Shown here: positions 56,067 through 64,000 of the stretch, piece after piece
How positions within the stretch are numbered: the first letter of the stretch is position 1
How the letters are laid out: each line of letters opens with the position of its first letter
Assembly (NCBI GenBank): GCA_037127255.1
Contig: JBANSL010000001.1
Coordinates: 29,506,501 to 29,570,500 of the forward strand
Direction: 5' to 3'
DNA length: 64,000 bases
Source of the DNA: Persicaria tinctoria
Taxonomy: Eukaryota; Streptophyta; Magnoliopsida; Caryophyllales; Polygonaceae
Notes under the pieces: model-generated
The model's database searches: none
Seen by the model: only the letters and a program-made list of their open reading frames with translations
Told to the model about the DNA's origin: nothing
Translations under genes and position numbers: made by a program

Positions 56067-57489
56067 ATGAGTTCCTCAAAATCCTTCATGGACGCCCTTC
56101 ACACTACTCAGACCACTCCAATCTCAAACTCTATCTAGACCCCTCCCTTGGGTACGGTGCACCAAGTCTCACAAATCTCCCAATTAACCCTTCCTCTGGA
56201 ATTGAATTTCCTACTCCTCGTCTCTCGGCTGGCATTAAAGGCAAGGGCAAGATCTCTGAGGGGATATCTGTGCCGGGGTCGGACCAGCCTTTGGGCAATC
56301 CGGATTCATCGGCTTTCTTTGATCGTTTGACTGAGATTAGGCAGTAACCTCTCGTTGTAAACCAACAAATCCTTATGGGGACCCTCTTCGGGGACTTCTT
56401 GGATTTTGAAATCCTTCTGGGGAATCTTCGAAGTGAGTGGCGCTTTTGTTCCAAGGCTATTGAGATTGTTGATCAGACTAGAAGTTGGTTTGAAATCAGT
56501 TTAAAAAATCTTACAAAATCTTAAGCGTCTCTGGGATGGGCACCCTTACAATCATTTCGGTCAGAATGTGGTCCTCCTCACTTGGTTTCCTGCATTTATC
56601 CCTATGAAAGCCGATGTCACCCACCTGGATATTTGGATTCGCGTCCCAAATCTCCGAGTTGAGTTTGTTTTTGTGAGGCTTTGATAGATATTCTTGAGCA
56701 ATATCATCTTGGGACCTTTATTAGGCTGGACAAATTGTCCCATCAATAAATTAGAGTGGATTATACCCTCTTTTGTGCTAATGTAAATCTTGCTAAATTA
56801 GTTGGGGGTATCTCTGTTCCTGATAAGCATAAATAACCTTTGCATCTTCATGTTCGGTACGAGGAATTTCCTAAAGGGTGCGGGTTATATGGGGATCTCT
56901 CGCATGGGTTTGAGGATCACACCTCTCGTGTTGTCAAACCGGAGGTCAATAACCTGACCTTTCTTGGTCCTATTGAGGGTGTAGGGTCATCCGATGATGC
57001 TGAGTGGGTCAAGGTGAGTCCTAAAGGGACCGAGCTTGATCCCGGTTTCTCTAAAAACAACCATAAGCGTTATATGTTGGGCATGGACAGTGTCTTGGTC
57101 AAATTTGACTCCCATTCAATTGGAAATAATGTACCTATTCCCACTGCTGTTGGTGCTGTTATCCCGACCTTTGGCTTGGGTATAATTATAAATGTCTCGG
57201 CTGAGGTTGAGCTCCTCACTTCTAATGATTAGCCAAATAGATGGATGTCAATGAAATAGATTGCGACTGCGTCACCTGCTGCGTTCCCGGATGGGGTGCG
57301 TACTCTCGATCCGGATGTTCCTTACATGGATATTGATCCCAATGCCAGTGGTACTAAGGACCCAATCGCTGGTGCTTTGCCTATGAGAGCCTCCTCTGCG
57401 AAGTCTATCCATCCAGCGCACTCTTATTCGACCTCTCGCTCCATGACTCCGAAGCTTGGCAGGCTCGCGATCAGGTCCCCACGTGTATC
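56067..57489 (+). pseudogene. LINE (L1-type) ORF1 relic with DUF4283-like region
   Basis: From ATG 56067 (MSSSKSFMDALHTTQTTPI), broken by several stops and frame changes. Recognisable pieces are RSEWRFCSKAIEIVDQTRSW, then ADVTHLDIWIRVPNLRVEF, then HVRYEEFPKGCGLYGDLSHG followed by FEDH. These correspond to the DUF4283-like domain and a decayed zinc knuckle of plant LINE ORF1 proteins, which bind RNA. The last open stretch (57296-57489) is cut by the copia LTR at 57490. The endonuclease and RT of ORF2 are not present. Confidence 0.65.
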
Positions 57490-57977
57490 TGTTGGAAACC
57501 GACCCTACTAGAACCTGTAAAACAGCAACTCAAAAGAGCGTTAGGGATGTAGGCCGAACCGTGTTTCTGTGAAGGGGAGAAGGTTGCGGTGAAGCGCGAT
57601 TTGAGAGCCATTGAACAAGAAACGTATTTGCCTCCGACAGTGGTGCAGATCGTATGCGAGGCAACATCCGCCGAGGATTTCACCGTCTTCTCTCATAGGT
57701 GCACTCGAGGAAGGGAAGTTGGAACTGGAACATGGGCTCATAACGGGAAAAGGGTAGGAGAAAACAAGAGAGGGAGAGAGGCGATTGTGTTCGTTATGTG
57801 TTTAAAACCTAGCCCTCGACCCTCCTTATATAGATGTAGAGTTCGACCCTTCGCTGGCAAGAAAAGATCAACAGAGGGAGATTCTGCTCTATCTTCAGAA
57901 GATCGTGGCTATCCAAAACGGTTTTCCGAAAAGATATTTCTCAGTGAAAATCAGATATTCGCGGATAAGCTCGAACA
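57490..57977 (-). repeat. 3' LTR of copia element 2
   Basis: This 488-bp LTR is bounded TGTT...AACA on plus. ORFs within it are not conserved. Confidence 0.82.
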
Positions 57978-57979
57978 AG

Positions 57980-59275
57980 CTAATCCGTAAAGACTATAGA
58001 GTCACCTTCCATGACCATCCTTATCTCGGCTCGAGATAAGATCCCTCTAGAGATCAGGTTCCGACGCAAGGAAGGCTCATAAAAGACATTCTGCAAGCTC
58101 AGGATATTACCTGAGGTGAGCTTCAGTGAGACCTTCCCTTTCCCCAGCACCTTCGACTGACCTGAGTTCCCCATGTAGACATGCTCAGCTCCGCTTGTAG
58201 GTTCGAACTCATCAAACAGCTCTTTGTTGGCGCAGAAGTGCTTCGTGGCCCCAGTGTCCACGATCCATTCGGTCATGCTCCTAATGATGTTAGCTTCAGT
58301 GACTACCGCATAAATGACTTCAGGAGCACCACCTTCAGCGACGTTTGCAATGCCATTGTCCCGCCCTCTGTTGTTTTTTTGGGCAGCATACTGAGCATCC
58401 TTCCTCTCACGGCACTGGAACGCCGTGTGGCCTTGTCTGCCACATACATAGCAGCCAGTTTTATTATGCTTCTCTCCGTTGTTGTTCTTCTTGAACTTCG
58501 CAGGCTTGTTGTTTTGTCCTCCAGGACCCTTCTTGTTCTTCTTGTTGAAAGGCGGCTCATTGCCTTTCTTTTTGACTTGCAGAGATTCAACAATGTTAGC
58601 TTTTACCGTATCAGCAACAGTGTTGGAGGTCTTCTTCTCCTTCAGCATGTTGGCTTCCTCAATTTTCATATGGCTAACGAATTCCTCCAAGGTAAGATCT
58701 TTCTTTTTGTGTTTGAGATGATTACGGCAGCGTGCCCAGGACTCAGGCAATTTCTCAATTAGGACGTTGGCCTGAATAACTTCGCACATCTTCATCCTTT
58801 CAACCAGTATATCCGCTACCAAGTTCTCGTACTCATGCACCTGCTCCATTATAGGCTTGTCGTCCACCATCTTGAACTCGATCCACTGTCCAGTGACGTA
58901 CATGCACTTCCCAGCATCGTCATTTTCGTTCTTCTTGTCCAGGGTTTCCCAGATAGTCTTAGAGGACTTCTAGATCAGCAGCAGGTCGAACAGAGCGTTC
59001 ATCATGTGGTTCAGCAGGTAGTCTCTGGTGGTTTTGTTGTCGCGCTCATACTTCACGAGCTCCGCAGAGGGCGCAGGTAGGTTGGGTGGAACATCGCCCT
59101 TAGCAGCAAGCGCAACGGCGATAGGGAGGTCTTTGAGCAACACATAGTCAATCTCCAGTTACTCAAAGAAGATCAGCATCTTCTGGGACCAGCGCTTGTA
59201 ATTCGAGCCATCCAAAGGCTCGACCTTTGAGAGATCAAGCAGCCGCTTCTTATAGGAGATCTTGACGGTGGCCAT
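57980..59275 (-). pseudogene. gag: gag and partial protease of copia element 2
   Basis: On minus from ATG 59275 the copia gag includes LDGSNYKRWSQKMLIFFE (then a stop), YLLNHMMNALFDLLLI (then a stop), VHEYENLVADILVERMKMCE, IEKLPESWARCRNHLKHKKK and LTLEEFVSHMKIEEANMLKE. A lysine-rich stretch and one CCHC knuckle CYVCGRQGHTAFQC follow. The protease begins WIVDTGATKHFCANKELFDE and reaches YEPSLRRNLISRGILSRA, ending at 57980 next to the LTR. The two stops and the missing pol make it non-autonomous. Confidence 0.9.
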
Positions 59276-59301
59276 TGTTCCAACGGAAATATGTTTCTCA
59301 C

Positions 59302-59720
59302 TGTTGATCAACGACCCTGCTAGAACCTGTAAAACAACAACTCAAAAGAGCGTTAGGAATGTAGGCCGAACCGTGTTTCTGTGAAGGGGCGAAGGCTGCG
59401 ATGAAGCGTGGTATGAGAGCCATTGAATGAGAAACGTATTTGCCTCCGACAGTGGTGCAAATCGTATGGGAGGTGACATCCCCCAAGGATTTCACAGTGT
59501 TCTCTCACAAGTGCACTCGAGTGAGAGAAGTTGGAACTGGAACAGGAGCTCAGAACGGGAAAAGGGTAGGAGAAACCAGGAGAGAGAGAGAGAGAGGCGA
59601 TTATGTTCGCTGTGTGTATAAAACCCAACCCTCGACCCTCCTTATATAGTTGTAGAGATCGACCCTTCTCCCGCAAGAAAAGATCCACGGAGGGAGATTC
59701 TTCTCTATCTTCAGAAGAAC
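59302..59720 (-). repeat. 5' LTR of copia element 2, truncated
   Basis: This copy resembles the left LTR (for example aaagagcgttag, then atgtaggccgaaccgtgttt) and stops at tatcttcagaag. Beyond that point the left copy continues for about 70 bp more. Confidence 0.85.
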
Positions 59721-59740
59721 ACCCCGTACTTAAGCTTGCT

Positions 59741-61290
59741 GGTCATACATGGGAAGAAACAAACTCTCAACATCATAGATTCATTCTTATATAACCCTAT
59801 AATCAATTACCGTCCTTGAAAATGTACTAGTATCACAAATGGATACATGTGCAATTAAAAAGCAACATCTACTCACAAAAGGAAGGTTATGCAAAAAAAA
59901 AAAAAAAACAATTCATGTGACAAAGTATTAATAATCAAGAGTACTTTAATTTAAGCTCAATAAGGAGTAGATTGGTAAAAGGCTAAAGGTGGGCAAATTT
60001 TTGGCAATGTGGTGATAATGATCCAGGGAAATGGAGTACTTTCCAAACTTTCATACCACATTCCTTCTTTCTTTGATTTCTCACCTTTCTCTCATCGCTC
60101 AATGCTTTTTTTCAATATAATGCTTTTACCTTTCTAACCTCAGCATTGCCTTCTCGCGAGTCGCAAACATGGGTGTCATGAATTGCCCCGGATACTTAGT
60201 GCTTCAGACTCCTCACCTTGGTGTCCCATCCTGCGGAGCTATTATCTCAACGCATGCAGGGTCGATCTACCTTTATTTCCTAAGGTGATCGGATTTTCTT
60301 TCACTCATTAAGTTTTCCATATTTGTTCAATTTCCTTCCAAACTCCAAATATGATAACAACACAAACACCATATAATAATCTCCATAATGTGACATCATT
60401 CTCAACATAATCACCAGATAGGAAATAAGGTAAAGAATGGGCAATATTTAGATCATGTGGAGCATAGTATAATATAAGGCATAATATGGCTTTTGTGATG
60501 CATAAGCATAAGTATCACTAGGATATAACAATATGAGCATTGTATGGAAATTATAAAGTCATCCATCCTCTTATTATGCAACATGTCAAAAGCAATTTCA
60601 AATTTTACCTCCTTTCATGGTTTTCAATAAAATTATGCACTACATTGTGATTTCCCTTAACTCGGCAATTTCATGCTATATCTCTAATGAATCCAATTTT
60701 GCATCGTCGAGTTCAATTTAAAACTTTCATGACACTTATAAAAAAAATTTAATGGGGGTCATTTTTATAAACTTTGGAAAACATGTATATAAGCACATAG
60801 ATTAAAATTTGAAATCCAAAGTAGCCATGTATAAACAATTCGAAGATAAACTAAAAATATGCACACAAAATTTCAAATAAAGTTAAATATGCAGAAAGTA
60901 AGCCCTTCCCCCACCCCATACTTAAACATTACAGTGCCCTCACTGAATATAAACAAGGGTAAAGAAAGAAACTCACTAGACAGGTGTGCAGATCGTCAGA
61001 ATCGAGTGGCATTATTTCTACAGAGCTTGGTCAATTTCGAGTGACCTGGTCGATATCGACCTTTACTACTCGACATCGAGTGAGTCTGCAGTTTTTCTGT
61101 ACCTGCAAGAATCGCCAGACAGATAATATCCATAATAGAAAAATCCAAAAATAATATCTAAAACAGAAACCAATAGTATCTAAAACCCTAAGAAATAAGA
61201 AATAGCGGCTTGCCTCCCGTAACCCTAAGAAACAGAAACCAATCGAGTGGCATTATTACGTCTATAGCTTGAGCTACTTCCCTTTAAGCA
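59741..61290 (-). other. 3' UTR of Athila-like element III
   Basis: This is non-coding. Read on minus it aligns with 49600-51300 of element II, including the gagatgggac...gtgaggagtc block near 60190-60240 and the TACAGTG hairpin, which has lost pairing in one arm here. Confidence 0.75.
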
Positions 61291-62019
61291 TTAGCTTGGC
61301 TCATCTTTGTCCGGAGGTATAGGTGGATCGGGTGGTTCCTCCGGTGCTGGGAAGCGTGGGATGTCATCCAGGGGCATCGTATGAAGAAGCTTGAATCTCC
61401 CCGAGTGAACGCTCCATGGCTCCACCCATTCATCTTTCCTGGCTCCAGCTAGCATATATAAAGGAAAATATAAAGAAAATTCACATACCTCATAATTGTC
61501 TCTCTTCCGCTTCATATGTTGACTTGGTTGTGTATCTCCACCATAGTAGAACGGTGGAGCGGGAAGAGATATTTCCTCCTCATCCTGTGGAGCTTCATGC
61601 CACTTTGCTAGGACCCCATACTTGAATACGAACATTGGTTGCTTCAAATTATCGGGGAGGGCCTTCACCGTGTAAGGTAAAAGCGACCTTGGAACACCCT
61701 GGGCAACAATGTCCACTTTCTTCTCTTCTAGTGCTATTTCATCTTGGGATCCTTCATCTGATTCATCAACAATAGGTAGCAAAGTAGGAATGAAATTCGA
61801 GGAAGGACATACCTAGTTGTCGACATCGAGTGGGTCAATTGGCCCGTCGGGAGGAGGGCATGGTCCTTTAGACTGAATGGAAGCCCCAAGCCTTAGGATT
61901 TCGTCTTCTAGCCGGGCTATTTCCCTTAATCGTGCCTCCTCAATTGCGATCCTATTTCTCCATCTCAAATCTTGAAACTATTCTTCCCATGCAGGATTCC
62001 CTTCGACAAAGTCTTCCAT
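61291..62019 (-). pseudogene. Unrecognised ORF in the gag position of element III (two TAG stops)
   Basis: A 243-codon frame on minus from ATG 62019 to the stop at 61291. It is broken by TAG after NPAWEE and by TAG after PLDVDN. It contains an amphipathic stretch RIAIEEARLREIARLEDEIL, an acidic run IVDESDEGSQDEIALEEKKV, then LLPYTVKALPDNLKQPMFVF, FSLYFPLYMLAGARKDEW and a proline-rich end APEEPPDPPIPPDKDEP. No gag capsid, zinc knuckle or protease motif is visible and I do not recognise the family. It begins about 170 bases downstream of the PBS, where the other Athila elements have gag. It may be a captured host fragment or an element-specific protein. Confidence 0.55.
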
Positions 62020-62188
62020 TTTTGTACCTAAGCTTTGAAATCACAATCATGAACACAAATTAGTAGCATAAGCTCGGCACCAAGTTGGTACCAATATGGT
62101 AGGTGGTGGTGGGGTATGTGACAGGGCAAGAACAAGGGATGGGCTTTCCTGAACCTTAAACACAAGTAAGCTAGGCGCGATTAATATC

Positions 62189-62206
62189 TCCCCGGCAACG
62201 GCGTCA
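62189..62206 (-). promoter_or_regulatory. Primer-binding site of Athila-like element III
   Basis: On minus this reads TGACGCCGTTGCCGGGGA, one base from the site of element I. Confidence 0.85.
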
Positions 62207-62209
62207 ATT

Positions 62210-62887
62210 TGACGAGAGGGTTTCTCGACCAAATAAATTTGTAGTCAAGACCCCCGCTATAGTATAGGGGAGTCAGGTTCGTCCTCAGGAGAGAAGTCAG
62301 TGGTTCTAGGTTTAGTGTGTTTTGGTTTTCGGGAATAGCGGGAAAAGGTGAGGAGGTTGTTGTCGATGTCGGCAAAGAGTTGGTCGACGTCGAGGGAATG
62401 GTAGGAGAAAAGGTGGTCGGTGTCGGGTAACTTTGCAGGATAAAAATAATGAAATAAAATAAATAAAGATGCAAACTTCCAAGGTTAGGGATCACCACAA
62501 CAATAAACATATGTGTAGATTATAAATCACATAAAGATGCATGCTTTATATCAAATAACTTTCGTTATTAACAAATAGTAATATAGAGGCTTTCGCATAA
62601 AAACCTAATTGTTTCTACCTTTTCTTAATTAGGATTAGTCGGCTCTCGCAAATAAACCCTAATTACTATCCAAATTCATAATAAGATCGCTTTCGCTTCA
62701 ATATCACAAATAAGGAATTTCCTCACCTCTCGCAAAGAATTAAGCACATAAGTAAATGATGATAAAGACATACAAATTCATGAATTCATAAATCAAACAA
62801 ACATATCAATGTTGGGATCACCCCAACCCTAGAAGAAGAAAATTAGAAATAAACCATAATGAAAGAAACTAACTTTAACATAAAATA
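62210..62887 (-). repeat. 5' LTR of element III, 3' portion only
   Basis: Read on minus it starts near cttctagggttggggtgatc, passes the ataacgaaagttatttgat block shared with the element I LTRs, includes tcgacgtcgacc and tcgtcaa-like motifs, and ends ...ctctcgtca at the PBS. It is cut at about 62887. Confidence 0.75.
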
Positions 62888-62894
62888 AACGGAA

Positions 62895-62983
62895 ATTTCG
62901 CCTGGTAACCCTGAGGTTTGGCGTATTTCGCATGGTAAACAAGAGTTTCAGATATTTCGCCTGGTCACCCTGAGGTTTCCAAT
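62895..62983. repeat. Three tandem copies of a 30-bp unit (atttcgcctggtcaccctgaggtt)
   Basis: Units 62895-62924, 62925-62953 and 62954-62983 all begin atttcgc(c/a)tggt. It begins exactly where the Athila LTR remnant stops. Similar 'ccctgaggttt' repeats occur at ends of some plant DNA transposons, but no terminal inverted repeat was found. Confidence 0.6.
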
Positions 62984-63390
62984 TTTTTTGTCTCGCGCCC
63001 AAAAGTTTTACTTTGTCCAATAATCATATTTTAAAGTTATGGGTGATTGAGTACTGTAATGTTAATAAAATTTGTGGTTTATTTTCACAAATATCAACAT
63101 TGAAAAAGAAATCTCGGTGAGAAGATGGAGAAGGTTTCCCAGAGGGAGGAGAACCCGTTTGCAAAGACAGGCCGAGGACCTCAGGTGATGGACGGCGACG
63201 GGTGTGAGAGGGTCGGCGGAGGCGCGTGCGGTGGTTGACGGCGGTGTGGAGGCTCTGTTGGTATCTCTGTCGGTATCCCTCTCCTCTGGATCTGAGATTG
63301 CAGGTTAGGGTTTCAGGTTAGGACTGAAATTGAATAAATTTGGTTGCTCCTGAATTTGATTTTTAATTTCAGGTTAGGCAAAAGAGTAGG

Positions 63391-63621
63391 ATGATGGGCG
63401 AGAGAAAGATGAAGAGCGAGAATTTGGAGGATGGTGGGGATGGTAATGGCGGTGACGACAATATGAGCGTGGATGGGGGGTCGGACGGGGATGATGCCGA
63501 CAAGGGTTTGAAGAGGATGAAGGCAAGATTAAACGTGCTGTGTGATGAGGAATTTCATGGCATGGACGATGTGGAAAATGAGTTGTGTGATGAGGATAAC
63601 ATGTTGGTTGCTTCAATTTGA
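63391..63621 (+). CDS. Short acidic hypothetical ORF
   Basis: 76 codons. The product is glycine/aspartate-rich at the N-terminus (DGGDGNGGDDNMSVDGGSDG), then has a basic patch KGLKRMKARLNVL and an acidic end. It is preceded by a T-rich ttttaatttcag, which could be a 3' splice site, and by another small open stretch from ATG 63125. It may be an exon of a host gene extending beyond the window, or chance. No domain was recognised. Confidence 0.3.
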   Translation: MMGERKMKSENLEDGGDGNGGDDNMSVDGGSDGDDADKGLKRMKARLNVLCDEEFHGMDDVENELCDEDNMLVASI

Positions 63622-64000
63622 GTTGTGAACTCATCTCTTCCAGTTTTGCAGGATAAAGGTTATTGCTTCAATTTCAATTCATGTTTTTGTTTAGATTTGA
63701 TTTTGTCTCCCAATTTTTCCAGGTGTTGAAATTATTATTTTAGTTATTGAATTTGAGTTGTGAACTGTTTGTTATCATACAACTTTCTCTGCTCCTGAAT
63801 TAGATTGAATTTTGGTTTGATTAGTATCTTCATACTCATATGAATTTTGGTCTAATTCATATGCAGCATATGAATTAGATTTTATTTTGGTTTGATTAGT
63901 AGCTTCATACTTTTTTTATTTGCTCAGTTAGTCTCGGATCTCACATATTAGAATCAGAGCTGAATTTTAACTTACTAGTAGCCATTCCAAGTGCATTCAT
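63622..64000. other. AT-rich sequence at the right edge
   Basis: Short repeats such as gaattagattgaattttgg and tatgaattttggtctaatt are present, with nothing else recognised. Confidence 0.4.

Larger units (their letters stand above)
57490..59720 (-). mobile_element. Ty1/copia element 2, minus orientation, mostly gag
   Basis: LTRs are at 57490-57977 (tgttggaaacc...gctcgaaca) and 59302-59720 (right end missing about 70 bp). Between them on minus are gag and the beginning of protease only. From protease the sequence passes straight into the left LTR, so integrase, RT and RNase H have been deleted. The right LTR ends abruptly against an Athila-type 3' UTR at 59721, so no TSD can be tested. Confidence 0.85.
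59721..62887 (-). mobile_element. Athila-like element III, minus orientation, truncated at both ends
   Basis: On the minus strand: partial LTR (62210-62887), PBS (62189-62206), an unrecognised ORF in the gag position (61291-62019), TCGA decamers (61020-61080), the hairpin/purine block (about 60900-60955), and a 3' UTR matching elements I and II up to aagcttaagtacggggtgtt at 59721-59740, where the 3' LTR should start but is absent. No gag, RT or integrase motif is found. Confidence 0.8.

Noticed and set aside
58181..58762. 193-codon plus-strand ORF
   Set aside because: It is antisense to the copia gag/protease frame, which has clear motifs.

Overview
The window is plant nuclear DNA, very probably from a eudicot. 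It is dominated by nested LTR retrotransposons. Two initiator-Met-tRNA-primed Ty3/gypsy elements of the Tekay/Del type, a Tat fragment, several Athila-type elements, two Ty1/copia elements and a LINE ORF1 relic account for nearly all of it. No bacterial genes, tRNA, rRNA or CRISPR array was seen. The only convincing host genes form a small cluster of B3-domain (REM-like) genes at about 22.4-31.4 kb. A short acidic ORF near the right edge is a weak additional candidate.

Layout from left to right. (1) 1-9858 is a large non-coding LTR element (LARD-like). Its 5' LTR is cut by the window edge, its interior is about 4.9 kb without coding capacity, and its 3' LTR is 3,020 bp. (2) 9859-10949 and 20813-21916 are two minus-oriented LTR-like repeats of about 1.1 kb. 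Between them sits (3) a complete Tekay/Del chromovirus-type element at 10981-20711 with a perfect 5-bp target-site duplication (TSD). It has gag, RT, RNase H, integrase and a chromodomain-like tail, but no nucleocapsid or protease segment and many TAG stops. (4) 22382-31380 is the B3 island. It holds one intronless open copy on the minus strand and three broken two-exon copies on the plus strand. One of these is split in its second exon by a 5.9-kb copia element (24569-30448) with a perfect TSD. (5) 31808-32650 is a 14-unit 59/63-bp tandem array lying downstream of a degraded minus-strand Tat pol (32778-35147) that carries a second RNase H.

(6) 35147-55682 is Athila element I, truncated at its left end. 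Its gag is interrupted by a Del-type solo LTR (37016-40987), which is itself interrupted by an Athila-type solo LTR (38091-39966). Its 3' UTR is interrupted by complete Athila element II (44523-53369, TSD gtgag), which encodes only gag and protease. (7) 55683-57489 is a broken LINE ORF1. (8) 57490-59720 is a minus-strand copia element reduced to LTRs, gag and part of protease. (9) 59721-62887 is a minus-strand Athila-like remnant with an unrecognised ORF where gag should be. (10) 62888-64000 holds a short 30-bp triplication and a possible small acidic ORF.

How the parts relate. The LARD and the Tekay element share LTR termini, primer-binding site (PBS), leader and polypurine tract (PPT), so the coding element is a plausible source of proteins for the non-coding one. 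The Athila-type elements share a striking palindromic decamer, TCGANNTCGA. It occurs in their U3 and U5, in the gag C-terminal coding region and in the 3' UTR. Every family assignment rests on motifs read by eye, and no database search was run.
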